Virus record (IMG/VR): IMGVR_UViG_3300024329_000055
Location: 1-24,456 of that record
From: a virus
Length of the DNA stretch: 24,456 nt
Strand: one strand, 5' to 3'
Below are positions 16,066 to 23,907 of the stretch, piece after piece; the first letter of the stretch is position 1, and the number at the start of each line of letters is the position of its first letter. The notes below the pieces were generated by a model, which ran no database searches, was not told where the DNA came from, and saw nothing but the letters and a program-made list of their open reading frames with translations. Both the position numbers and the translations under genes were made by a program.

Positions 16066-18510
16066 CTACCTAGGGTTAAACTCAGCTAAATCAAATCCAT
16101 CAAGGCTATCTTCATTAGACTCAAAAGACTCAAAATTTACTGGAGGTAAATTATTTTTTCTTTGTTGTATTAATTTTGATTGTTCTGTGTTTGCTTGGCT
16201 AATTCTTTTAGCTTTAGCATTTTCTCTTTGACTTTCTCTTTGACTTAGTGCTTCAGACTCTATACCTCTTAACTGTAGGTTGTATTTAAACTCCTCAGCC
16301 ATTAATTTACTTTTAAGATTAGCTTCATTGTTTTGCTTTTCTATTTCAAAAGCAATTTCAGCCTGTTTCAACTGCATTTTACCCTGTATTTCAGCCTGCT
16401 GCTGCTGCATAATAAGTTGTGCTTTCATATCCTGCGACTTTAATGCCTGTTGAGCCTGCATTGCTTGAGCTTGCATTGCTTGTTGTTGCTGCTGATCTTG
16501 TAATGCCTTACGTTTTACTTTAAGTAATTGATTGGCAAGCTTAATGTTTTTAATTTCTCGTATATCAATTGCATCTTCTAAATTTATATCACCCTTAGAC
16601 AGAGCTATTTGTATATTAGCTTCTAGTTGTGCCTTTTGTTCTTCGTCTGGAGCTATTTCAATAAAAATACCAAAGTCATAAATATACAAGTCTTTTATTT
16701 GATTAAGAATACTAATATTGTATTTTCCTATAGCGTTAGCAAAATCATCTTTAAAGTCTGCATATTGTAATATATCAGCAACTCTATAAGTAATTGCTTC
16801 AGCTAAACTTCTATATATATACAAAGAGCCTTCAAGGATATGCCTAGTCGCAACATTAGAGTTTAGTGCTGCTAACTTTTGCAATCCAACAAGAGAATTT
16901 GGATCAGGAGTAGATGCATCTCTAGCCTCATTTAATCCTGTAACCTGTCTTATCATTCCTAAGTAGTGGTTGTAGTTTGCAATTAACATTTGTGTTTTAC
17001 TTGCACCTGAACTAGATTGTAACTCTTTGATTGGAACTTTTCCTTGGTTGTAGTCTCCATCTTGCGTATAACTCCTACCTATAACAGAACCTGTTTGGAA
17101 GTACAACCTTAATGCATCTTCTGGATTATAAGCATTCCCTGTTCCTAAGTCTACTTCGTTTAATCCATCAGCATCAATATATACACCATCAGGCACAACT
17201 CTAGAGATAACCTGCTGTAGTTTTAAGTGTGTAACTTGTATTAAGTCAGCAAAAGGTATCATGCGCCTAGTTAGTGATTCGATAACGCCTTTATACATCC
17301 TTGGTGCAACCGCTACATAGTTTGGTAATGCGTGCTGTTGAGCTGACTTAGGTCTAACCATATTTTCAGCAAGCTCCCACTTTAAAATAATATTCGTACC
17401 CATAACCATAATACCCTCGTACCAAACATCAATGGTTTTTTCTATTTTTTCAAACCTACCCTCCTCCATCATTTCTACTGGAGGATTAAATTGGTCATCT
17501 TTTTCTATCACTTTTACTCCACCATTTTCTAGTATTTTTTTCTTATAAACCACCTTTTTAGTAGTCTTATAATTAAAGTACATTAAAGTAACGGTGTCTT
17601 TATAAAATATGTCATTTTCTTGAAACTGAGCAACATTGTAATAATCATACCAGCTTTGAGAATACTCTGATATTTCTTCTAAATCTTGTTTAGTTAAAGA
17701 CTGATCAATCTTCATCAACTCAGTAATTGGTAACGTCTTAATCTCGCCCCAATAAAAACAATCCTTAAAATGTGGGTCTTCTGTATAGCTATATACAATG
17801 TTTGCAGGGTCTACATATTTAATTTCAACTCCTGCGCCTGCTAAAAATTCATGTTTCGTACATCCAATACCTAAAACGGTTAAATCATAGTCAACTCTTT
17901 TTCTAATATCGTTATAATGATTTTCTGAAAATATAGTATTGATAGCCTCCTCTTCAGCGATTTCAATAGCAGGCTTATATTTAAGTTGCATGTATAGGTT
18001 TAACTCTTCGTCAGTCTGAGGAAGGTCGTCAGGGTTCATTACAAATGGGTCAGCTCCAGTTTCTTTCTGAACAATTTCTAGTATATCTTTTGCTGCTGCC
18101 TGACCTTGTATCATATCCTGATACTTACTTCTCTGTGCCTGAGACATTGCATCTTCTGCATATGCCTTTACGTCAAACAACCTGTCATTCATTCCATTTA
18201 CAACAACATCTACAAACTTTGGAATAACTGGAACAGGAGTCCAATCTAAGTTTAAGTAACTTAAATCACCATCAACTGCTAACTCATTTTTATACTTATT
18301 AACAGACTGTTCGCCTCTAGCATAAAGACGTAGCCTTTGAAATTCTCTAGACTGATTATAGTATCTACATTGGTTACCGTCTTTTTTAAACCACTCATAT
18401 TGAATAGCCTGACCTATTTGTAAGCCAAAATTATCTGAAGATTTTTCTTTATCAGAAACAAACTGACTTGGAAACCCAACAGAAGAAACATTTATTTTTA
18501 CGTCTTTCAT
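16066..18510 (-). CDS. Portal protein
   Basis: An 814-aa protein whose start directly abuts the terminase stop. Blocks typical of this portal family are RLRLYARGEQ (~60-70), DGDLSYLNLDWTPVPVIPKF and VDVVVNGMNDRLFDV in the clip/wing-proximal N-terminal third; AEEEAINTIF and GIGCTKHEFLAG in the middle; and VPDGVYIDADGL plus TGLNEARDASTPDP before the barrel. Residues ~668-788 form a long Gln/Ala-rich coiled coil (QDQQQQQAMQAQAMQAQQ and similar), the barrel or crown extension, followed by an acidic, disordered tail with repeated ESFES-type motifs. Length, position next to terminase and motifs agree. It forms the dodecameric DNA gate of the capsid. Confidence 0.88.
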   Translation of the reverse strand: MKDVKINVSSVGFPSQFVSDKEKSSDNFGLQIGQAIQYEWFKKDGNQCRYYNQSREFQRLRLYARGEQSVNKYKNELAVDGDLSYLNLDWTPVPVIPKFVDVVVNGMNDRLFDVKAYAEDAMSQAQRSKYQDMIQGQAAAKDILEIVQKETGADPFVMNPDDLPQTDEELNLYMQLKYKPAIEIAEEEAINTIFSENHYNDIRKRVDYDLTVLGIGCTKHEFLAGAGVEIKYVDPANIVYSYTEDPHFKDCFYWGEIKTLPITELMKIDQSLTKQDLEEISEYSQSWYDYYNVAQFQENDIFYKDTVTLMYFNYKTTKKVVYKKKILENGGVKVIEKDDQFNPPVEMMEEGRFEKIEKTIDVWYEGIMVMGTNIILKWELAENMVRPKSAQQHALPNYVAVAPRMYKGVIESLTRRMIPFADLIQVTHLKLQQVISRVVPDGVYIDADGLNEVDLGTGNAYNPEDALRLYFQTGSVIGRSYTQDGDYNQGKVPIKELQSSSGASKTQMLIANYNHYLGMIRQVTGLNEARDASTPDPNSLVGLQKLAALNSNVATRHILEGSLYIYRSLAEAITYRVADILQYADFKDDFANAIGKYNISILNQIKDLYIYDFGIFIEIAPDEEQKAQLEANIQIALSKGDINLEDAIDIREIKNIKLANQLLKVKRKALQDQQQQQAMQAQAMQAQQALKSQDMKAQLIMQQQQAEIQGKMQLKQAEIAFEIEKQNNEANLKSKLMAEEFKYNLQLRGIESEALSQRESQRENAKAKRISQANTEQSKLIQQRKNNLPPVNFESFESNEDSLDGFDLAEFNPR

Positions 18511-20676
18511 TTATCTTATTATTTCACTACGACTTCCTTTATTGCTATATCTAGCAAAGTTAACAATAATATTTGATTGTTTTTTAATAGGTTGATAGAG
18601 ATGTCTTTGACAAGCCATAATAGCTAATCCTGAGCTAATAGAGGCATCAAACTTAGTTCTATTACTTATATCAAACTTTGCCCAATCTTCTAGTGTTCTA
18701 GTAAAAGGCATATATCCCATTTCATCAGGACCAATCAATCCAACGTTAGATTCAATGTAGGACTCGATAGCTGCTGCGTGAGCCTGTTTTACTGCCTCGC
18801 TTGAGTTAGGTATGCCCCCTAGTTCTTTCTCTGTCTTAGAGAGCTTGTGTTTAAGTTTATCAGGTCTGTTAATACTAAAAGCTCTATACCCCCTATTCTT
18901 GAAGTGATACAACAGTCTTGGTTTGTTATTTTCTACTAATATAGGCATTCCATAAAAAACACACGCCATTAAGACTTCTTCAAAAAATATTTCTGCGGTT
19001 TGAGGTCTAGCCACGTACTCTAAAAAAAACTGATTACTAGGAGCATCATCCATATTAAATTTAGTAACTCCACTTAGTGCACCATTAGAAGCACCCCCTC
19101 CAACAGTTCCAGAAATATCATAACTATCACAACCAAAAGCACCAAGGTGTTCGTTTGCAGGAAAGAAGTCACCTCTATGGTTTTTCTTATATCTATTCTG
19201 CATGTTTTTTTTTGGAATCCAACTCACTAAAAATCTACCTCTTGTGTTTGGAGTCCATATTACCTCAGTATCTTTTATTCCATTCTTCCAAGAAAATGAC
19301 CCCCTAGTTAAGTGATGCTCCTGTATAAGTGAATCATTGTAGTCTATCTTTTGATATATCCTAGTTAAATTAAAAAGAGACTGCTTGCTTTCATCTCTAA
19401 ATGCATGAGATTCAGTTCGTGGAAATTGTCTATAAAATTCATTTAAAGCATCAGGATCATTCTTTAAACTTTCAACTTCGTTATTCCAGTAATCAACAAC
19501 ATCATCCATAGGCATTCCATAATCATCGATGTACCCCTCAAAGTTCCATTCCATTGGAATAAATAATGAATACATTCCACTTTTTGTTTGACCGTTATTA
19601 CTTCTTTCCTGTGGATTAGAATCGTAGTATAGTTTTTTAAACTCTTCACCCCCCTTACTAAGAGAGTTAGAGGTTGAACCCATCATACACTTACCAATTA
19701 TTCTTCTACCCAACCTTAAACAAGTTTTAGTAACACGATAATTATTTAGTATATTGTTAGGCTTTAGCCATTTACCACTTTCATCATGAGCCAATAGTAA
19801 AAGTTTTTCCCCATCATAAGAATTGTCATCTGTATTCTTCCAGTCAATAGTTGTATCAAGACCTTCCATTTCTTCATCATCAACATTGTACATATTCTTT
19901 TTTGTAATCTTTGATGCAGGTATTCTAAAAGCTAACTCTGTTTTTGGTTTATCCATACCATCCTGAACAGGTTTGAAAAAGAAAGGATAGTTTCTTACAA
20001 TTGGAACAACCTTGTCTGTAAACATTTTTTTAGCATCAGAACCAGATTTAGATAATATTCCTATTCGTGAGTTCTTAGATATTGTCCCAACATTTGCACA
20101 TTCTTCAGATGCCATATACGAAAAACCTGATCGTCTGATTTTTAGATATATCATACCAAAGCATCTAGGGTCTGCTTTACATGCCTCCCAAAAAATGTAA
20201 AAGATTCTGTTAGCTTCCCTGAAATCTGGATAACCAACATCAATCTTTGTCCATTGAAGATACATATAATGTGAACCTGTTATATATGTATTGTTGTTAT
20301 TGTTTACAAACCAATAACCTTGCTCTCTTTTATCAAACTCGCTTTCAATATAGTCTACCCACTGAGCCTTGAAAGTATTAGGATGTTCATTCCATTGGAA
20401 TATAGATTGTATTTTTAAAAGTAACTTTGGTGGTTCTAATCTTTTCCACTTATTACTGTCTTTTTGAAGAGACTCTGGAGCTTTAGGTAGTCCAATCATA
20501 AGTCCATTAATATCATAAACTTCGCCAACTTCGCCTGTTTTAGATATTACAACAACGTCATACTTTTCATTATAGCCATATTGCCATGACTTATTTCTAT
20601 TCTTTTTTTTAAGAATACCTTTAGGGATGTAATTATCTACAACTCTGTATAAACTATGAAGACCTTCGTTCTGCAA
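18511..20676 (-). CDS. terL: Terminase large subunit
   Basis: A 721-aa packaging motor. The ATPase shows a deviant Walker A (KIRRSGFS, 179-186, with Arg-Arg-Ser-Gly in place of GxxGK), Walker B LLLLAHDE (292-299, with D298 and E299), and coupling motif MMGSTSN (331-337). The nuclease domain has GCDSYD (D517, D520), EE at 566-567 and a late D677 in TKFDASISSG, consistent with RNase H-like metal ligands. The ~150-residue N-terminal extension holds the WQYGYNEKYD and WYF-type segments seen in flavobacterial-phage terminases. Its start lies inside the end of the upstream 95-aa gene (23-nt overlap), and its stop abuts the portal start. The identification is strong. Confidence 0.92.
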   Translation of the reverse strand: MQNEGLHSLYRVVDNYIPKGILKKKNRNKSWQYGYNEKYDVVVISKTGEVGEVYDINGLMIGLPKAPESLQKDSNKWKRLEPPKLLLKIQSIFQWNEHPNTFKAQWVDYIESEFDKREQGYWFVNNNNNTYITGSHYMYLQWTKIDVGYPDFREANRIFYIFWEACKADPRCFGMIYLKIRRSGFSYMASEECANVGTISKNSRIGILSKSGSDAKKMFTDKVVPIVRNYPFFFKPVQDGMDKPKTELAFRIPASKITKKNMYNVDDEEMEGLDTTIDWKNTDDNSYDGEKLLLLAHDESGKWLKPNNILNNYRVTKTCLRLGRRIIGKCMMGSTSNSLSKGGEEFKKLYYDSNPQERSNNGQTKSGMYSLFIPMEWNFEGYIDDYGMPMDDVVDYWNNEVESLKNDPDALNEFYRQFPRTESHAFRDESKQSLFNLTRIYQKIDYNDSLIQEHHLTRGSFSWKNGIKDTEVIWTPNTRGRFLVSWIPKKNMQNRYKKNHRGDFFPANEHLGAFGCDSYDISGTVGGGASNGALSGVTKFNMDDAPSNQFFLEYVARPQTAEIFFEEVLMACVFYGMPILVENNKPRLLYHFKNRGYRAFSINRPDKLKHKLSKTEKELGGIPNSSEAVKQAHAAAIESYIESNVGLIGPDEMGYMPFTRTLEDWAKFDISNRTKFDASISSGLAIMACQRHLYQPIKKQSNIIVNFARYSNKGSRSEIIR

Positions 20677-20941
20677 ATCCTTGTTTGGTGTCTAGTTTAC
20701 TTGGACCTCGTGCTTCGATTTCCATTAAATTTTTTTCATTCTCTATCCTAGTCAGTATATCGAAAGCATCAAATATAGCTAACTTTTTTGTAGCTGCAGC
20801 ATTCTTTAATCTATCAGCAGCTAGCTCGTCTTCAGGGTCTGGTTTAATTATATCTTCCTTAGCAACTTTAATTAGTTGCTCTACGGCTCTCATTCCTGCC
20901 TGAATAATATTCTTCTTTAAAGTTTTTGGGTCTAGTGCCAT
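20654..20941 (-). CDS. Terminase small subunit candidate
   Basis: A 95-aa, all-helical-looking, charged protein (GMRAVEQLIKVAKEDIIKP, NAAATKKLAIFDAFDILTRI) overlapping the terL start by 23 nt. An in-frame TAA lies upstream of the ATG at 20941, which fixes this as the earliest ATG. Size, charge and position directly before terL suggest the DNA-recognition subunit, but no helix-turn-helix is clear and the C-terminus (ARGPSKLDTKQGFAERRSS) is just basic and polar. It could instead be a small packaging accessory. Confidence 0.6.
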   Translation of the reverse strand: MALDPKTLKKNIIQAGMRAVEQLIKVAKEDIIKPDPEDELAADRLKNAAATKKLAIFDAFDILTRIENEKNLMEIEARGPSKLDTKQGFAERRSS

Positions 20942-20993
20942 TTGGATTATATTTTATTCTTGGTCTTTTTTTTCTTTTAGGCTTGTCACTCAT
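20868..20993 (-). CDS. Possible 41-aa basic protein, overlapping
   Basis: A short frame whose ATG (20993-20991) overlaps the TGA of the GroES-like gene as ATGA, the coupling pattern used elsewhere in this window. It encodes a very basic N-terminus (SDKPKRKKRPRIKYNPNG) and ends inside the 95-aa gene in another frame. The first 17 codons fill the 48-nt gap between the two genes. The second half may simply be a shadow of the 95-aa gene. Its basic character would suit DNA or RNA binding, but existence is uncertain. Confidence 0.35.
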   Translation of the reverse strand: MSDKPKRKKRPRIKYNPNGTRPKNFKEEYYSGRNESRRATN

Positions 20994-21553
20994 AATTTTA
21001 TTGTTATTTGATGGTCAAACATTCGATAAAGTTTTTCACCATCTACTTCAAATTCATACTCACTTTCTGGTTTAAAACAAATTTTATCTCCCGGATTCAC
21101 ATTTTGTGAACGCAAATAATTATTGCTATATTTTATTTCACCAATTAATGGTTCTTCGTTAGTGTTTTTGTATAAGTAATAGTCTTCTGCAGCAACAGGT
21201 TTAGTAAAGCAATACCTGCCATTAGTATTCCATTGCTTACCATTATGGTACATGTAAAACTGATCAGGCTCAACAAAAAACAAGTCATCCATAAAATAAC
21301 TTCTACCACTTTTTCTTCTACCCTGCATGTCATTGTAAAACTTAAAAACATTGTGATGAACTAAAAGTTTATCTCCTGGCTTTATAGGACCATCATACAC
21401 AATAGGTGTGGCTACCACCTCAGCAATACGATTAGATGCTTTATGATTTTCCTCAGATGTGTTTGTTATTAAATCTACTCCACCTATTTTTTTGGTATTG
21501 TTATATCTTTTACTGTCTAAAGGAGTAGTGATAAATAAGTAAGGTGATTTCAT
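20990..21553 (-). CDS. GroES-like (co-chaperonin-type) protein in the packaging cluster
   Basis: A 187-aa protein with two segments resembling the GroES/Cpn10 beta-barrel. Module 1 (~41-95) reads RIAEVVATPIVYDGPIKPGD then KLLVHHNVFKFY. Module 2 (~136-187) reads IGEIKYSNNYLR, NVNPGDKICF, EYEFEVDGEKLYRMF and DHQITI. The PGDK/LLV and final YxxxDHQITI pattern parallels the Cpn10 PGD strand and terminal DIL strand. It overlaps the 76-aa gene by one base (TAATG) and the possible 41-aa ORF by ATGA. No mobile loop like that of GroES is clearly seen, so it may be a structural use of the fold rather than a true co-chaperonin. The family call is moderate and function unknown. Confidence 0.62.
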   Translation of the reverse strand: MKSPYLFITTPLDSKRYNNTKKIGGVDLITNTSEENHKASNRIAEVVATPIVYDGPIKPGDKLLVHHNVFKFYNDMQGRRKSGRSYFMDDLFFVEPDQFYMYHNGKQWNTNGRYCFTKPVAAEDYYLYKNTNEEPLIGEIKYSNNYLRSQNVNPGDKICFKPESEYEFEVDGEKLYRMFDHQITIKL

Positions 21554-21783
21554 TAGAAGTTAATATTATATTCGACAGATACAGGCATGCTGATAAACTT
21601 TTTCCACAAAACAACCTCTTTGTTATATATAGATTCAATCCATATTTTAAAAGCATCTTGATTGTCATCATATCGTATATGATGTATTTTGTATTTCCCA
21701 CCTAATATTTCTTGCCCAACAACATAGTGCATAGCTCCTCCTTTATAGTCAGGACCTATTGCTATCTTACGAATATCATTCAT
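21553..21783 (-). CDS. Small conserved hypothetical protein (76 aa)
   Basis: First gene of the packaging operon. A 76-aa beta-type protein containing HYVVGQEILGGKYKIHHI and alternating hydrophobic strands, with no membrane segment. This compact pattern occurs next to terminase genes in flavobacterial phages, as I recall, but the function is unknown. Its stop overlaps the next start by one base. The ATG at 21783 follows the leader AAATTAAATCTAATTAA and a TATATTTG box 21 nt upstream, which supports the start. Confidence 0.65.
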   Translation of the reverse strand: MNDIRKIAIGPDYKGGAMHYVVGQEILGGKYKIHHIRYDDNQDAFKIWIESIYNKEVVLWKKFISMPVSVEYNINF

Positions 21784-21804
21784 TTAATTAGATTTAATTT
21801 ATAA

Positions 21805-21812
21805 CAAATATA
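21805..21812 (-). promoter_or_regulatory. Bacteroidetes-type -7 promoter box for packaging operon
   Basis: The minus strand reads TATATTTG, 21 nt before the ATG at 21783, and lies only a few bases after the T-run of the terminator at 21815-21848. Any -35/-33 element would fall in the terminator stem, and none is evident. Confidence 0.58.
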
Positions 21813-21814
21813 AA

Positions 21815-21848
21815 CAAAAAAAAATACCCCTAAAAAAATAGAGGTATT
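21815..21848 (-). terminator. Intrinsic terminator after the virion gene and hairpin array
   Basis: On the minus strand AATACCTCTA, loop TTTTTT, TAGGGGTATT form a 10-bp stem with one G-U pair, then a T-run (21815-21822). It lies ~10 nt downstream of the hairpin array and ends the transcript of the 301-aa gene. The T-rich stem top weakens it somewhat. Confidence 0.78.
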
Positions 21849-21852
21849 CTAA

Positions 21853-21941
21853 GCGAAGAGGTGACGCTAATTGCGCACATCTCAAGGATGTGACGCTAAT
21901 TGCGCACATCTCAAGGATGTGACGCTAATTGCGCACCTCGC
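21853..21941 (-). repeat. Tandem array of three bulged hairpins (29-bp period)
   Basis: GTGACGCTAATTGCGCAC occurs at 21861-21878, 21890-21907 and 21919-21936 without a mismatch, separated by identical 11-nt spacers ATCTCAAGGAT. Each unit folds as GTG, bulged base, CGC, 5-nt loop, GCG, CAC; the middle unit's spacer bases (GAT/ATC) extend the stem to 9 bp with one bulge. Outer arms GAGGTG and CACCTC, with GC beyond, can close the whole array. On the minus-strand transcript the loop is AAUUA and the bulge is U. The array is clearly richer in G+C than the surrounding DNA. It lies just after the TAA of the 301-aa gene, before a terminator and the packaging promoter. Confidence 0.9.
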
Positions 21942-21946
21942 ATATT

Positions 21947-22852
21947 TTAAAAAGCTCTTGAAGCAGGAGCATTAGAGCCTTGTGTTAAAGTATATCCTGC
22001 TACAATTTTATAATCAAAACTGTTATATTGATATTTTAACATTAATGCGTTTGATAAATTTCCAAATATATATGGCAACTCATGGTTTGTGTTTGTCCAT
22101 GCAGGGTTTGGAATACCTATAGCAAATTTCATTATAATCTGTGATGTTCTTTTGTTATCTAGATTATTATCGGGATTTACATTAGCAGCAGGTCTTTTAA
22201 CTGAAAATCTTGTACCCCAAAAATAATCTGTTGTTGTCGCAGGAAGTGATGTCACTTCTGTATTCGTGCTGTCATACAAAAATCCTAAAGGATTAAAAGG
22301 CACTTCAATATATGTATTAGGTCTTAAAGAAGCAAAGTCAGTTATCAGTGACCCTGTCTTAGCAATCTTTAATTCACTATTTATATCCCATTCTGTTGGA
22401 ATAGGAAATAAAACTTCAGCTGAACTAAAACCAAATTGCTCGCTTGATGCCCAATTGCTACCTGGAAAATTAGTTCTCTGATATTCTCCATTGTTATGAG
22501 AAGGATGAATAAAATTTGCCCTTTTCATAACATATACCTGGGCTAAATTTTTAACTTTTTGCTTTTTATATCTAAACATAAAAAGCCTAGGATTTTTAGT
22601 TAACCAATCTGTTTCAACAGGTTTTTGCATAGCCACAAAAGCTTTATTATTTCTTGTAGTTGCATCAACATATGGTCTTTTCAAAACATACATATAAGGT
22701 GTAGGAATATCATCAGCTTGTTTTATGTAATTTTTTAAACCCTCAACAGTAATGTTCTTAGTAACATCTGTTGGTGTCCCATTTTTTTGAGTGATAACTA
22801 TCTTATCATCACCTTGAGGTGTAACCGTATTATATGAACTAATCTTTGGCAT
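21947..22852 (-). CDS. Virion-type protein of unknown function (301 aa)
   Basis: N-terminus MPKISSYNTVTPQGDDKIVI followed by TKNITVEGLKNYI, a pattern common at the start of structural proteins in flavobacterial phages. The rest is aromatic- and Asn-rich beta-type sequence (PTEWDINSEL, RPNTYIEVPFNPLGF, NHELPYIFGNLSNALMLKYQYNSF) with no membrane segment or enzyme motif. It has its own promoter and a 3' untranslated region with the hairpin array and terminator, so it is probably a single-gene transcript. Position between lysis and packaging modules could fit a head fibre, tail spike or decoration protein; which one cannot be told. Confidence 0.72.
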   Translation of the reverse strand: MPKISSYNTVTPQGDDKIVITQKNGTPTDVTKNITVEGLKNYIKQADDIPTPYMYVLKRPYVDATTRNNKAFVAMQKPVETDWLTKNPRLFMFRYKKQKVKNLAQVYVMKRANFIHPSHNNGEYQRTNFPGSNWASSEQFGFSSAEVLFPIPTEWDINSELKIAKTGSLITDFASLRPNTYIEVPFNPLGFLYDSTNTEVTSLPATTTDYFWGTRFSVKRPAANVNPDNNLDNKRTSQIIMKFAIGIPNPAWTNTNHELPYIFGNLSNALMLKYQYNSFDYKIVAGYTLTQGSNAPASRAF

Positions 22853-22871
22853 AACTAATAATTTACTTCAT

Positions 22872-22879
22872 CAAAGATA
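22872..22879 (-). promoter_or_regulatory. Bacteroidetes-type -7 promoter box for the 301-aa gene
   Basis: Minus-strand TATCTTTG lies 19 nt before the ATG at 22852, within AAAATTAGTATCTTTGA, an exact 17-nt match to the region upstream of the cupin gene at 4472. It sits just downstream of the holin-like gene's stop. Confidence 0.62.
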
Positions 22880-22886
22880 CTAATTT

Positions 22887-23330
22887 TTACTTAATGTATT
22901 TTGATAAAACTTTTCGTGCAAAACTCCTAAACCCAAGTACATCAATAATAATTGCAGCAAGCACCCACTTGTACCACGTTGGTAACTGGTCTAGGTTTTG
23001 ATATGATTCTTTTACATAGACAGAAAGCTCTGTCCATTCATTGTTATTAAACGCAATTAAAAATGGAGTTATTGTGGCTATAAACACAGGAACTAAAAAT
23101 ATATAGGTTACAACCTCATCTTTTAATGTGTGTCTTTTGTTTTGAGCAGTAACCAAGTCAATCTGATTATCTGAATCAGTATTAGATAATATCCTATCAA
23201 CTTGAGCTTTTGTCTGTGCCTCTATAATAGAATGCTCTTGCTTTGCTTTTAACTTTTTTAATTCTGCTCTACTATTCAAAGCATCTTTACCTAAACCTAA
23301 AAGGTTACCAATTATTTGTAACAGTTTCAT
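22887..23330 (-). CDS. Holin-like membrane protein (147 aa)
   Basis: Residues counted from the ATG at 23330 (MKLLQIIGNL), chosen because it overlaps the upstream TGA as ATGA; an in-frame ATG ten codons earlier (23360) lies inside the preceding gene. A charged helical stretch (SRAELKKLKAKQEHSIIEAQ) occupies the N-terminal half. Two hydrophobic segments follow: VVTYIFLVPVFIATITPFLI (~80-100) and WYKWVLAAIIIDVLGF (~120-135). The layout resembles the three-TM/GTA-type phage holin family, where the N-terminal amphipathic helix is the third segment. Clustering with an M15 endolysin supports a holin role. Confidence 0.72.
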   Translation of the reverse strand: MKLLQIIGNLLGLGKDALNSRAELKKLKAKQEHSIIEAQTKAQVDRILSNTDSDNQIDLVTAQNKRHTLKDEVVTYIFLVPVFIATITPFLIAFNNNEWTELSVYVKESYQNLDQLPTWYKWVLAAIIIDVLGFRSFARKVLSKYIK

Positions 23331-23566
23331 AGTAAAATATTTATTAAATAAAATATGCATGGTAGTATTGTGTAAACAAAGTCTTGAACTTCTGGTGTAC
23401 CTTTACCTAAAAAGTCATCATATATAATTTCTTTTACAGCAGCTGTAGCCACAACAATAGACACCGATACGGTTGTATTAAAAAAAAGCAATGATAAAAA
23501 TAATATAATACTACCTACAAAAAAATGTAATAGTTTATCTTTTGGTATTTTGTTTAATATGTCCAT
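23327..23566 (-). CDS. Small membrane protein of the lysis cassette (79 aa)
   Basis: A 79-aa protein with two or three hydrophobic segments: HFFVGSIILFLSLLFF (~14-30), VSVSIVVATAAVKE (~33-46) and FVYTILPCIFYLINILL (63-79). A polar segment with KEIIYDDFLGKGTPEVQDF lies between the last two. This KE-YD-GTPE-DF pattern is shared by small membrane proteins found next to endolysins in Bacteroidetes phages; function is not established, and it could be a second holin or a spanin-type partner. It overlaps the endolysin end by 13 nt and couples to the holin start through ATGA. Confidence 0.65.
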   Translation of the reverse strand: MDILNKIPKDKLLHFFVGSIILFLSLLFFNTTVSVSIVVATAAVKEIIYDDFLGKGTPEVQDFVYTILPCIFYLINILL

Positions 23567-23907
23567 AATACTGATTGAGCTTTATCAAAATCTAGGTCTA
23601 CATGAATAAATGTTTTTGCAACGCCAATTCTCTGGAAGCCTATTTCTTGAAGTAAAAATAATAAATGGAATCTATCTGTAGAGTTAGTACACTTTATGTC
23701 TACAGCTAATCCTTTTAAATGAGATGAGTTAGGCTTACCCCCAACTTTAGCGTTATGTTCTACGGTTCTATATCCACTATTTATAATAATAGCTTTTCCA
23801 AACTTTTCTCTAACCTCGTTTAGCATTTCAACTAAAACTTCGTTCATTAGTTTTCCACTGCCAGGTTGGTCAGGAGAATCAAACTCATGTGATGGGAAGT
23901 AATTCAT
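23554..23907 (-). CDS. M15-family peptidoglycan peptidase (endolysin)
   Basis: A 117-aa single-domain protein. Key motifs are INSGYRTVEHNAKVGG (~42-57), SSHLKGLAVDI (61-71) and FIHVDLD (100-106). The SxHxxGxAxD signature with H63, D70 and H102 as zinc ligands is diagnostic of the M15 D-Ala-D-Ala peptidase group, which cleaves the peptide stems of peptidoglycan. No signal peptide is seen, so export needs the adjacent holin candidates. Overlaps on both sides (ATGA with the upstream gene, 13 nt with the downstream one) make it part of a lysis operon. Short length is normal for phage M15 enzymes. Confidence 0.9.
   Translation of the reverse strand: MNYFPSHEFDSPDQPGSGKLMNEVLVEMLNEVREKFGKAIIINSGYRTVEHNAKVGGKPNSSHLKGLAVDIKCTNSTDRFHLLFLLQEIGFQRIGVAKTFIHVDLDFDKAQSVLWTY

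Noticed and set aside
21861-21936. Reading the 29-bp-period repeats as a CRISPR array
   Set aside because: Spacers are identical and only 11 nt long, there are just three units, and no cas genes lie nearby.
23331-23360. Earlier ATG for the holin-like gene
   Set aside because: It lies inside the preceding gene, whereas the later ATG forms the ATGA coupling seen at other junctions in this cassette.
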